From JBEKYD01 sp052148435 (GTDB lineage Bacteria > Acidobacteriota > Terriglobia > Bryobacterales > Bryobacteraceae): a DNA stretch of 64,000 nt. Below, in pieces: positions 42,963 to 51,326 of the stretch. The position numbers and the translations under genes were made by a program. The stretch spans positions 1-64,000 of the forward strand of contig JBKQIF010000049.1 in the NCBI GenBank assembly GCA_052148435.1. The letters are read 5' to 3'. The notes below the pieces were generated by a model. That model was not told the DNA's origin. It searched no databases and saw only the letters and a list, made by a program, of their open reading frames with translations. Positions within the stretch are counted from its first letter, which is position 1; each line of letters opens with the position of its first letter.

Positions 42963-44189
42963 TCAACCAGGCGCACGGGCAGTTGGGGTGCGGGAGTGAT
43001 GCGTGTGCCGCAGCCATGCCAGGGCCGACAAGGTCAGGCCCCAGGCGCAGACGCCGCTCCATTGCCAGCGGCTCCAGGCAGCGGCGGAGAGCGCCGATCC
43101 TAGCGCGCCGCCCAGGAAGAAGACGATCATATAGACGGTATTGATGCGGCTTCTGGCGGCGCGGGACAAGGCGAAAATGCGCGTCTGGTTGGAGATCTGC
43201 ATGGCTTGCTGGGCGACATCGAGCGTAATCACGCCGGCAATCAGCCCCGCGATGCGGTAGCCGAATACCCAGAGGATCGCGTAAGCGACGCTCATCAGCG
43301 CCAGTCCGAGTGCGAGGATGCGGCGGGGACCGTAACGGTCGGCTAGCCTGCCGGCCGGGGCAGCCATGGTGACTCCGGCCGCACCCAGCAGGCCGAAGCT
43401 GCCGGCGGCGGCCGACCCTAAATGGTAGTGCGGCGAGCCGAGGAAGAACGCCAGGTTTGTCCAGAAGGCGATGAACGAGGCGAAGGCCAGAAAGCCGACG
43501 GTGGAAGCTTCTCGCAAAACGGGCTGCTGGCGGGCGAGGTCCCACAGGGAGCGCAAAGCGGCACCGTAAGATAGCGGACGGGCAGGCGGGAGCGCGGGCA
43601 GGCGCCACCAAAGGAGCGGCACGAAGGCTGCCGTGGAAGCCGCGGCCAGCAGGAACACGAGGCGCCACCCGAGCACCTCGGCCACGGCGCCGGAAGCGGT
43701 GCGTCCCAACAAAACCCCGAGTAGCAAACCAGTCATCACGGTGCCGACGGCGCGTCCGCTCTGGCCGGGGCCGGCCAGCTCCGGCGCCAGGGGGAGCATG
43801 ATGTGGGTGACCGCGGCGGCGATGCCGATGGCCACGCTGGCCGCCACCAGAATCCAGAACGAAGGCGCCAGACCGGCGATGACGAGAGCCAGCGATACGG
43901 CGGCGAAAAGCTGCAGAATCAGCTTGCGGCGCTCTACCACGTCGCCCAAGGGCACAAACAGGAGGATTCCGGCCGCGTACCCGAGCTGGGTGGCGACGGC
44001 AACGGTTCCGCCGCGGCCCTGAGGTACCTGGAACGCGTGGCTGATGTCCAGCAGCAGCGGCTGATTGTAATAGATGGTTGCGACACTGACGCCGCAAGCC
44101 AGCCCGAGAAAGGGCAATAATCCCCGGCGCGTACGGCGGGCGATAGGAAGATCCGGAGAAGGAATGAGGCTCAACGTCCAGGCTATCAC
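42963..44189 (-). CDS. MFS transporter, DHA1-like
   Basis: A 408-residue membrane protein with 12 predicted helices. The N-terminus RGLLPFLGLACGVSVATIYYNQPLLLDI is typical of the YtbD/Bcr-like MFS branch. Loop 2-3 carries PLGDVVERRKLI, and its second-half counterpart is GRLADRYGPRRIL. It would be a proton-coupled exporter of unknown substrate. It is transcribed alone, convergent with the 54-residue ORF and divergent from the small ORF at 44332. Confidence 0.9.
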   Translation of the reverse strand: MIAWTLSLIPSPDLPIARRTRRGLLPFLGLACGVSVATIYYNQPLLLDISHAFQVPQGRGGTVAVATQLGYAAGILLFVPLGDVVERRKLILQLFAAVSLALVIAGLAPSFWILVAASVAIGIAAAVTHIMLPLAPELAGPGQSGRAVGTVMTGLLLGVLLGRTASGAVAEVLGWRLVFLLAAASTAAFVPLLWWRLPALPPARPLSYGAALRSLWDLARQQPVLREASTVGFLAFASFIAFWTNLAFFLGSPHYHLGSAAAGSFGLLGAAGVTMAAPAGRLADRYGPRRILALGLALMSVAYAILWVFGYRIAGLIAGVITLDVAQQAMQISNQTRIFALSRAARSRINTVYMIVFFLGGALGSALSAAAWSRWQWSGVCAWGLTLSALAWLRHTHHSRTPTARAPG

Positions 44190-44331
44190 CTTCGCAGCGA
44201 CGCTTTGCCGCGAGGTCTTTACTGCCTGGCGGGTCGTGTGCGGCCCCTGCCACCCACATTATCGTGTCTCAATACCCCCATTAGCGGGCATTGCGAGCCA
44301 CCATCATCTCTGGTTGACTAGGATTATTCCG

Positions 44332-44535
44332 ATGTCAACATCAGAACTTACTGGTACAACTAAATCGGCGACATTCCGCCATGTTAACGCGGAAGAGTTG
44401 CAGCGTTTACGGCGCGACCGCGGAAGCTTGACGGTTGCCATTGCCTGCCTGGAAGAACTCGGACGGCTGCGCCGGAACCGCCTCGAATCGCCCAACGCCT
44501 CGCGGGGCCAAAGCAAATTTCAGAGCGCTGCCTGA
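44332..44535 (+). CDS. Small protein (67 aa), unknown
   Basis: A 67-residue frame from ATG 44332: MSTSELTGTTKSATFRHVNAEELQRLRRDRGSLTVAIACLEELGRLRRNR and a short tail. The composition, rich in Arg and Leu, suggests a helical DNA- or protein-binding peptide. No family is recognised and no strong ribosome-binding site is seen. It precedes rsmI by 38 bp in the same orientation. Confidence 0.4.
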   Translation: MSTSELTGTTKSATFRHVNAEELQRLRRDRGSLTVAIACLEELGRLRRNRLESPNASRGQSKFQSAA

Positions 44536-44573
44536 CAGGCGCGCTGCCCCCGCGGGGGTCCTATACTCAAGGA

Positions 44574-45398
44574 ATGCCCGGCGTGCTTTACCTGGTGGCG
44601 ACCCCCATCGGCAACCTGGAAGACATCACCTATCGCGCGGTGCGCGTGTTGGGCGAGGTGGACCTGGTCGCTTGCGAGGACACTCGCGAAACCCGCAAAC
44701 TGCTGGATCGCTACGGCATCCGCCAGCCCACCATCAGCTATCACGAGCACAACGAGGCCGAACGCGCGGCGGAGCTGGCGGCGCGCATGCTTGCCGGCGA
44801 AAAGGTGGCGCTGGTTTCGGATGCGGGAACGCCGCTGGTTTCCGATCCTGGCTACCGGCTGGTGAGGGCGGCAATCGACAACGGCATTCGGGTCGAACCG
44901 ATTCCGGGAGCTTCGGCGGCGGTAACCGCGCTGGCGGCTTCGGGACTGCCTACCGACGTTTTCCGCTTCGGCGGTTTTCTGCCGCCCAAGACCGGGCAGC
45001 GCGAGCGTCTGCTCCAAGCGCTCGAAAACGAACCGGCCACCCTCATCTTCTACGAGGCGCCGCACCGCATTCTGGAAGCGCTCGAGACGATCCAATCCGT
45101 ACTGGGACCGCGGCCGGTAGTGGTGGCGCGCGAGCTCACCAAGCTGCACGAGGAGATTCTGCGCGGGACGGCGGCCGAGATCCACGCCGTGCTGGCGGCG
45201 CGGGCGGCGATCAAGGGAGAGATGACGCTGCTGATCGGGAAGGCCACGGCGCCGCGCGCCGACGACGGCCCGGTGAAAACCGCCGTCGAGGAACTGGTGC
45301 GCGCCGGCAGCGAACGCATGCAAGCCATCAAACAGGTGGCGCGCCGGCGGGGTCTGTCCAAACGCGAGGTTTACGAGCGGCTGCTGGACGAGCAGTGA
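44574..45398 (+). CDS. rsmI: 16S rRNA (cytidine1402-2'-O)-methyltransferase
   Basis: A 274-residue SAM-dependent methyltransferase of the tetrapyrrole-methylase fold that 2'-O-methylates C1402 in the ribosomal P site. Signatures: LYLVATPIGNLEDITYRAVRVL at the start, CEDTRETRKLL, the SAM-binding VSDAGTPLVSDPGYRLV and FRFGGFLPPK. The C-terminus KREVYERLL is the usual RsmI ending. Full length and unambiguous. It is followed 28 bp later by a small exported protein. Confidence 0.96.
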   Translation: MPGVLYLVATPIGNLEDITYRAVRVLGEVDLVACEDTRETRKLLDRYGIRQPTISYHEHNEAERAAELAARMLAGEKVALVSDAGTPLVSDPGYRLVRAAIDNGIRVEPIPGASAAVTALAASGLPTDVFRFGGFLPPKTGQRERLLQALENEPATLIFYEAPHRILEALETIQSVLGPRPVVVARELTKLHEEILRGTAAEIHAVLAARAAIKGEMTLLIGKATAPRADDGPVKTAVEELVRAGSERMQAIKQVARRRGLSKREVYERLLDEQ

Positions 45399-45426
45399 GG
45401 CGCGCGATGCGGCACAATCTACATAT

Positions 45427-45822
45427 ATGAAGATCGCTCGTCTGATGACGCTCATGGTTTCGATCGCGGTGGCCGTGCCGGGCCAGAAGACGCCGGTCCG
45501 GAAGCAGCCCGATGTAGAGGTATTGGAATTGAAGGCGAAACACACGCAGCGCCAACTGGCGCTGGACGGGCGGGTACGGGTGGGCGCGGCGAGATCGATC
45601 AAGGGCCTGCTGATTGCTTTCGATTTTCTGTCGGACGATGGCGTGGTGTTGGCTACCGAGAAGACGAGGGTGGACGAAGACGTGCTGGCGCCGGGCGCGG
45701 AATCCCCCATTCACGCCGATACCGACAATCTTCCCCGAGCTGTGCGTGTGAGGGTGCGCGCCGCCGATTTCCGCCAGCGCGAGCTCGCCGTCGGTAACGC
45801 GGGTCCGTTCACGATCGAGTAA
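45427..45822 (+). CDS. Small exported protein, unknown
   Basis: A 131-residue protein with a signal peptide (MKIARLMTLMVSIAVAVPGQ). The mature part alternates strands with conserved-looking KGLLIAFDFLSDDGVVLATEKTRVDEDVLAPGAESPIH, recalling FxLYD-type immunoglobulin-like domains that bind at the envelope. This resemblance is by pattern only. It lies between rsmI and an O-methyltransferase, and no partner is implied. Confidence 0.65.
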   Translation: MKIARLMTLMVSIAVAVPGQKTPVRKQPDVEVLELKAKHTQRQLALDGRVRVGAARSIKGLLIAFDFLSDDGVVLATEKTRVDEDVLAPGAESPIHADTDNLPRAVRVRVRAADFRQRELAVGNAGPFTIE

Positions 45823-45875
45823 GCTGGGCGAAAGAAAGCCCGCGTGGCTCCCCTTCACGATAAAATGAATCTGCC

Positions 45876-46538
45876 ATGTCGAGGGGATTCACTCCGCTTA
45901 CCGATTCGCTGGCGGCTTATGTCGCTTCCGTAACGCTGCGCGAGCCGGACGCGTTGCGCCAACTGCGCGAGTCCACCGAAAGCCATCCGTTCGCTTCCAT
46001 GCAAATTGCGCCCGAGCAGGGCCAGTTCCTGCACGTGCTGGTGAAGCTCATCCACGCCCGCAAGGCGCTCGAAATCGGTGTGTTCATGGGGTACAGCTCG
46101 TCGTGGGTGGCGCTCGCCATGCCCTTGGGCAGCCGCCTGGTCGCCTGCGAATCGAGCCCAGAGTACGCCGCCATTGCGCGTGGCACCTGGAAGGCCGCCG
46201 GCGTGGACGATTCGGTCGAGCTGCGCCTCGGTCCGGCTCTCGATTCTCTCCAGCGGCTGCTCGCCGAAGGGCATGCCGGCACCTTCGATTTCGCTTTCAT
46301 CGATGCCGACAAGGCCAACTACTCGAACTACTATGACCTGGCCTACGAGCTGGTGAAACCTGGCGGGCTAATCGCGGCCGATAACACTCTCTGGGATGGC
46401 GACGTGGCCGACCCCGCGGTCCACGACGCCGATACCGAAGCGATTCGCGCCTTCAACCGTAAGCTCCACGCCGATTCGCGCGTGGCGCTCACCCTGGCCA
46501 CCATCGGCGATGGCGTGACATTGGCGTGCAAACTCTAA
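45876..46538 (+). CDS. SAM-dependent O-methyltransferase (class I, CCoAOMT-like)
   Basis: A 220-residue O-methyltransferase. The pattern KALEIGVFMGYSSSWVALAMPLGSRLVACESS is the SAM-binding motif I region, and DFAFIDADKANYSNYYDLAYELVKPGGLIAADNTLWDGDV contains the metal-binding aspartates and the IAADN block typical of caffeoyl-CoA O-methyltransferases. Bacterial members methylate catechol-like compounds with a divalent metal; the substrate is unknown. Its last 13 bp overlap the GTG start of the TIR-like gene. Confidence 0.93.
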   Translation: MSRGFTPLTDSLAAYVASVTLREPDALRQLRESTESHPFASMQIAPEQGQFLHVLVKLIHARKALEIGVFMGYSSSWVALAMPLGSRLVACESSPEYAAIARGTWKAAGVDDSVELRLGPALDSLQRLLAEGHAGTFDFAFIDADKANYSNYYDLAYELVKPGGLIAADNTLWDGDVADPAVHDADTEAIRAFNRKLHADSRVALTLATIGDGVTLACKL

Positions 46539-47620
46539 CTCCGGCCCTGTTTCCCTGCTACGCGCCGGCCGACCGCCCGGCCGTTGAATTCATTCGCGGC
46601 TTCCTGGAACGCGGCGCCCGGGTGCGCGTCTTTTTCGAAGAAGGCGAATTGCGCGAGGGCCAAACTTTGGCCGACAAAGCCAGCGAAGGTCTCGTAGCCG
46701 ATCTTCTGCTGGTGCTCTTTTCTCGCGCCTCCATGCCCTCGCGCTGGCCCAGGGCCGAGTGGGAAGATGCCTTGGTGAACGGGCCCTCCGCCGCGGGCGT
46801 GCGCGTCGCCTTCGCGCGCCTGGACGATTGCGTGCCGCCCCAGGTGCTGCGCCCGCGCTTCGAGCTCGCCGGCCTGCCGCTGGAGGGGCTGCGTTCGCTC
46901 AAACGCTGGGTGCGCGGCGGCGGCACGCTGACGGAGAGGGCCGTATCTTCCGGCGGCGACCTCGAAGTTCTGGGGATTGCCCTGGCCGATCGCCCCGGCC
47001 GCGAATGGACCTCCGCCGCCATGGCCGCCCAATTCGCCCATGCCTTTCGCCAGGATTTCGACCACGTGCTGCACCTGCGCTGCGGCACGCGCTCGCTGGC
47101 GGCGCTCGCCGGCCGCCTGGGCCGTCAGCTCGGTTTGCGCCTGGAAGGCGACCTCGAATGCCACTGCCGCAAGCTCGCCGCCTTCTGTTCCGAGCGCCGC
47201 TTCCTGCTGGTGATGGAGGACGCTGCCGCCGGCGCCGTTCCCGAAGAGTTGCTCTTTTCCGGCTGCTGCTCGGTGCTGCTCTGCCCCGATTCCCTGCCGC
47301 CCGAGGAACGGCCCGGCGAGCCGCCCGATCCGCTCGACCAGGTGCAGCTTGCCTTCGCCGCCGCCGCGTGGCCCGAGCAATGTTCCCTGGCCCGTACCGG
47401 CTGCCGCCTGGCCCGCGACGAAGGCCGCCTGGCGGAATGCTACGAGTTGATGCGGCAATGGCATGCCGCCGCCCAAGCCCGCGCCGATCGCATGGCGCTC
47501 GATGAATCCGCTCGCGAAATGGTCTGGATACTGGAAGCCTGGGGCCGCGACGACGAAGCCCGCGCCCTGGACTACCGCCGTATCGCCGAATATAGCGACC
47601 AGTTGTTGCTGCCGTTCTGA
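46526..47620 (+). CDS. TIR-like domain protein with degenerate NTPase-like region
   Basis: A 364-residue protein from GTG 46526, overlapping the methyltransferase by 13 bp. Residues 1-130 resemble a TIR domain: LFPCYAPADRPAVEFIRGFLERGARVRVFFEEGELREGQ, then ADLLLVLFSRASMPSRWPRAEWEDAL. The middle (about 165-265) resembles an NB-ARC-like ATPase remnant (HVLHLRCGTRSLAALAGRLGRQL and RRFLLVMEDA) but lacks a Walker A lysine. The C-terminus looks like TPR helices. Bacterial TIR proteins often degrade NAD in defence or act as adaptors. This one may be a signalling scaffold; activity is unproven. Confidence 0.6.
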   Translation: MQTLTPALFPCYAPADRPAVEFIRGFLERGARVRVFFEEGELREGQTLADKASEGLVADLLLVLFSRASMPSRWPRAEWEDALVNGPSAAGVRVAFARLDDCVPPQVLRPRFELAGLPLEGLRSLKRWVRGGGTLTERAVSSGGDLEVLGIALADRPGREWTSAAMAAQFAHAFRQDFDHVLHLRCGTRSLAALAGRLGRQLGLRLEGDLECHCRKLAAFCSERRFLLVMEDAAAGAVPEELLFSGCCSVLLCPDSLPPEERPGEPPDPLDQVQLAFAAAAWPEQCSLARTGCRLARDEGRLAECYELMRQWHAAAQARADRMALDESAREMVWILEAWGRDDEARALDYRRIAEYSDQLLLPF

Positions 47621-47648
47621 GCCTGCATCTCGCAGGTGCATCGCGGAC

Positions 47649-47704
47649 GTGGCGCACGCACTCCTGCGTGCCGTGTCGAGACTTTTCTCGACACGTCCTT
47701 GCGG
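47649..47704 (+). repeat. GTGG-type REP element, left half
   Basis: GTGGCGCACGCACT at the start, then GCGTGCC and the hairpin CGTGTCGAGA-ctttt-TCTCGACACG. It is the same left-end architecture as 10167 and 58493 without a right half. It lies in the 611-bp spacer 47621-48231. Confidence 0.7.
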
Positions 47705-47757
47705 TCGTGACACAGTTTCGAGGCATAGCCCCTCCGAACCGCCGATGAATTGTTTTC

Positions 47758-47801
47758 GTGGCGCGGGCCTCCGGCCAGCAGCGTCGGCTTTCGAGCCGAC
47801 G
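47758..47801 (+). repeat. GTGG-type REP with two hairpins
   Basis: GTGGCGC followed by GGCC-tcc-GGCC and the perfect hairpin CGTCGGCT-ttcg-AGCCGACG (47782-47801). It directly precedes the larger inverted doublet at 47806. Confidence 0.7.
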
Positions 47802-47805
47802 TTTT

Positions 47806-47893
47806 GTGGGACAGGCCATCGCCTTTTGTGGCCTGTCGTGTCTCCCGGCAGTCGGCCGTCTGACTGGCCACAAAAAGCGATCGTCTGCCCCAC
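47806..47893. repeat. GTGG-type REP doublet, 88 bp
   Basis: The element begins GTGGGACAG and ends CTGCCCCAC, its imperfect complement, with about 28-base arms carrying a few mismatches. Inner hairpins ACAGGCC...GGCCTGT and CAGTC...GACTG give a branched fold. A half copy is at 55240-55271. The remaining AT-rich stretch 47940-48231 has no convincing gene. Confidence 0.7.
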
Positions 47894-48231
47894 CTCTACG
47901 CTACCGACCGCGACCAAAGGGAGCGGTAACGGAGCAAACCTTTATCAGTCACCTCCATTATCAAAATATAATCTATTGATTCTAAGCTGCTTAAGCTATC
48001 CTTTTCGCGGTTTCCGCTTTCCTCGTGATACCGTTTGATTGGGAGGAAATCGGGCCTGGTGATTATAAAAACAACCCAAGGGCTGGGAAACGGGTTGTTT
48101 TGCCTGTGGCGCAGGCCGAAAACATGCACAAGAATGCACAAATGCGAACCCAAACAGCCTTTGCCGAACGAACCCATTTATCGCCACAAGAAAAAGAAAA
48201 TAAATAACTTATTCCACTCAGAGTGACCCCG

Positions 48232-51200
48232 CTAATGGAAATTGTGCGCCTCCGCCGCCGCCCCGTCGCTCAATGCCGCTACCCGTCCCACTTTGATCGA
48301 AATCGCGCCATCCTGGTTTTGCAGAATGCCATCGAGCAGCAGGAAGCGCTCCCCCAGCACCGTTAGCCGATAGCGGTCGAAGACCGCCGGCTCGAGGATG
48401 GCGTTGGCGATTCCGGTTTCGTCTTCCAGGCTGAGAAAGACGAAGCCCTTGGCGGTGCCGGGACGCTGCCGCACGATGATGGCGCCGGCTACGCGCACGA
48501 TGCGGCCGTTGGGAATATGCGCCAGGTCGGCGGCGCGGGCGACCCCCATTCGGTCCATGGCGGCGCGGCGGTGCGCCATGGGATGGCGGCCGATATTCAC
48601 GCCGGTGCCCCGGTAGTCGGCCCATAATCGCTCTTCCGCGCTCATGGCTGTGAGCGGCGAGGGCGCGCCGATTTCTTCCAGCGGCGCCAGCAGCGGGCCC
48701 ACCGGCAGCACCGCCCGCTGCGTCTGCCAGAGCGCATCTCGACGATGCTCGCGGCCGAGCGAGTTGAGCGCGCCGATCTCCGCCAGTCGGTGGATCTCGT
48801 CCTTGCGCAGCCCGCGAACCCGCAATGCCAGGTCGTCAATCGTCGAAAACGGCCGCTCCCGCAGAATGGCGTGAGCCGATTCCTCGCGCAGCCCGCGCGC
48901 GTACCGCAAGCCCAGCCGCATGGTATGGCGATCCACCACGCTGCAATCCCAGCCGGAAACCGCCACGTCCACCGGCATCACCCGCAGGCCGTGGCGCTGC
49001 GCGTCCTTGATCAGAATGGCCGGCGAGTAGAAACCCATGGGCTGGTTGTTGAGCATGGCGCAGGTGAACGCGGCCAGATGGTGGCATTTCAGATAGGCGC
49101 TGGCATAAGCCAGCAGGGCGAAGCTGGCGGCATGCGATTCCGGAAAGCCGTAGAGCGCAAACGAAGTGATGGAGCGCACGATGCCTTCCTGCGCATCGGG
49201 CGGAATCCCCTGGCGCTGCATCCCCTCGCGCAGCTTGATTTCGATCTCGGCCATGCGCTTTTCCGAGCGTTTGAACCCCAGGGCGCGGCGCAGTTCCTCC
49301 GCCTGGCCGCCGGTAAAACCGGCCGCGATCATGGCCATGCGCAGCAATTGCTCCTGAAACAGCGGCACTCCCAACGTGCGGCGCAGCACCGGTTCCAGGC
49401 TGGGATGGAGGCAATCCGGCGGTTCTTTCCCCTGGCGGCGGTTCAAATACGGATGCACCATTTTGCCCACAATCGGGCCGGGGCGGATAATCGCCACCTG
49501 CACCACCACGTCGTAGAAGCAGCGCGGCTTCATGCGCGGCAGCGAGGACATCTGCGCCCGGCTTTCCACCTGAAACATGCCGATGGTGTCGGCTTTTCGC
49601 AGGGCTTCGAAAACCGCCGGATCGTCCTGCGGCAGGTGGGCCAGATCGACCTCCTCGCCGTATACCGCCGGGATCCGGTGCAACGTCTCTTCGATGACGG
49701 CCATCATGCCCAGGCCCAGCAGGTCGACTTTGATGATGCCCATATCGGCGCAATCTTCCTTGTCCCACTGCACTACCACCCGGCCGGGCATCGTGGCCGG
49801 TTCGAGCGGCACCACCGAATCGAGCGTATCCTGGCAGACCACCATGCCGCCGGAATGCTGGCCGAGATGCCGTGGCAGATCCTGCGCCATGCCGTACAGC
49901 TCGAAAAATTTGCGCACGCGCGGATGTTCCAGGTCGAAGCCCGCCTGGCGAAAACGAAGCTCGGTGGTATCTTTGGGATCTTTCCATTCCCACACGTGCG
50001 CCAGCGAGGACAGCCGCTCGAGCGAAGTCACTTCGAACCCCAGCGCTTTGCCCACTTCGCGCGCCGCCGAGCGGCCGCGATAGGTGATGACGTTGGCCGT
50101 CATGGCGGCGCCCAATTGCCCGAAGCGCTGGTACACGTACTGGATGGCGCGCTCCCGCTTGTCGCCGCTGGGCAGGTCGATATCGATGTCCGGCCATTCG
50201 CCGCGCTCCTCGGAAAGAAAGCGCTCGAACAGCAGGTCCATGCCGACCGGATCCACGGCGGTGATTTCGAGCGCGTAGCAGACTGCGCTATTGGCGGCCG
50301 AGCCGCGGCCCTGCGCCAGAATATTATTTTCCCGGCAGAAGCGCACGATGTCCCATACGATCAGGAAGTAGCCCTCCAGCCCGAGTTTCTCGATGAGCGC
50401 CAGCTCGCGCTCGATCTGGGCGCGGGCGCGCGCGTGATACGGGCGGTAACGGCGGCGCGCGCCTTCGTCCGTCAGGCGGCGCAAGTAACTCGCCATGTTT
50501 TCGTTTTCCGGAACCGGGTAGCGCGGGAAACGATATCCCAGATCGTTCAAGGTGAATTCCAGGCGCGAGGAAATCTCCATCGTGCTGGCGATGGCCTCCG
50601 GAAGGTCGGCGAATAATCGCTCCATTTCCGCCGGCGTTTTGACGTGCCGCTCGGAATTGGCCTCGAGCTTTCGGCCGGCAGTTGACAGCGTGACTTTCTG
50701 GCGAACGCAGGTGAAGACGTCCAGCAACTGGCGCCTCTCTGAAGTGGCGTAAGCGGGGGCGTTGGTGGCTACCAGCGGCATACCCAGGCCGCGCGCCGTT
50801 GCGACGATGCGTTGGTTCAAAGCTTCCTGACCGCGGCGGTAGTGACGTTCCAGCCGCGCGTAAACATTGTGCTTGCCGAAGATCTCCATCAGCAGCGGGG
50901 AAGGATGGCGGGTGAGGCAGACGAGGCCGCGCGCGAATTCGGCCAGTTCTTCCGGCGTGGCCGCGCCTTCGCCCTTAGGGGCGCGCAGCTTCATGCGCGT
51001 GATGAGCCGGCAGAGGTTGCGGTAGCCTTCGCGGGTGGCCGCCAGCAGCACGTAGCCGGCGCCGTCGGTGCAGGTGATTTCCGAGCCGATGTGCGCGCGC
51101 ACCCCGGCTTTGCCCGCCGCCATGTGAAAGCGCGGCGCGCCATAGACGCCGTTGCGGTCCGCCAGCCCCATCGCCGGCATGCCGTAGCTGGCGCAGGCGG

Positions 51201-51273
51201 CGATCAGGTCTTCCGGAAGAGAAGCGCCTTCCAGAAAACTGAAAGCGGAGCGGGCGTAGAGTTCGGTGTACAT
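48232..51273 (-). CDS. dnaE2: Error-prone DNA polymerase III alpha subunit
   Basis: A 1013-residue C-family polymerase. The N-terminal PHP domain starts YTELYARSAFSFLEGASLPEDL. The palm carries PDIDIDLPSGDKRERAIQYV with the catalytic aspartates, and the C-terminus has helix-hairpin-helix and OB-fold regions (GRIVRVAGAIIVRQRPGTAKGFVFLSLEDETG). It completes the imuA-imuB-dnaE2 mutasome that performs damage-induced mutagenesis. ATG 51273 (MYTELYA) is preferred to 51294, because the extra seven codons come from an intergenic repeat containing ATCAGC motifs. It lies 53 bp after imuB. Confidence 0.95.
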   Translation of the reverse strand: MYTELYARSAFSFLEGASLPEDLIAACASYGMPAMGLADRNGVYGAPRFHMAAGKAGVRAHIGSEITCTDGAGYVLLAATREGYRNLCRLITRMKLRAPKGEGAATPEELAEFARGLVCLTRHPSPLLMEIFGKHNVYARLERHYRRGQEALNQRIVATARGLGMPLVATNAPAYATSERRQLLDVFTCVRQKVTLSTAGRKLEANSERHVKTPAEMERLFADLPEAIASTMEISSRLEFTLNDLGYRFPRYPVPENENMASYLRRLTDEGARRRYRPYHARARAQIERELALIEKLGLEGYFLIVWDIVRFCRENNILAQGRGSAANSAVCYALEITAVDPVGMDLLFERFLSEERGEWPDIDIDLPSGDKRERAIQYVYQRFGQLGAAMTANVITYRGRSAAREVGKALGFEVTSLERLSSLAHVWEWKDPKDTTELRFRQAGFDLEHPRVRKFFELYGMAQDLPRHLGQHSGGMVVCQDTLDSVVPLEPATMPGRVVVQWDKEDCADMGIIKVDLLGLGMMAVIEETLHRIPAVYGEEVDLAHLPQDDPAVFEALRKADTIGMFQVESRAQMSSLPRMKPRCFYDVVVQVAIIRPGPIVGKMVHPYLNRRQGKEPPDCLHPSLEPVLRRTLGVPLFQEQLLRMAMIAAGFTGGQAEELRRALGFKRSEKRMAEIEIKLREGMQRQGIPPDAQEGIVRSITSFALYGFPESHAASFALLAYASAYLKCHHLAAFTCAMLNNQPMGFYSPAILIKDAQRHGLRVMPVDVAVSGWDCSVVDRHTMRLGLRYARGLREESAHAILRERPFSTIDDLALRVRGLRKDEIHRLAEIGALNSLGREHRRDALWQTQRAVLPVGPLLAPLEEIGAPSPLTAMSAEERLWADYRGTGVNIGRHPMAHRRAAMDRMGVARAADLAHIPNGRIVRVAGAIIVRQRPGTAKGFVFLSLEDETGIANAILEPAVFDRYRLTVLGERFLLLDGILQNQDGAISIKVGRVAALSDGAAAEAHNFH

Positions 51274-51326
51274 GAAGCGGTCAGCTATCAGCAATCAGCC
51301 GTCAGCTAGCTGAAAGCTGATCGCTA

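Noticed and set aside
48025..48207. 60-residue ORF with the ATGCACAA motif
   Set aside because: No family resemblance or ribosome-binding site, low-complexity AT-rich spacer; treated as intergenic.
51274..51294. Seven extra codons at the start of dnaE2
   Set aside because: They derive from an intergenic ATCAGC-rich repeat; conserved PHP sequence starts at MYTELYA.
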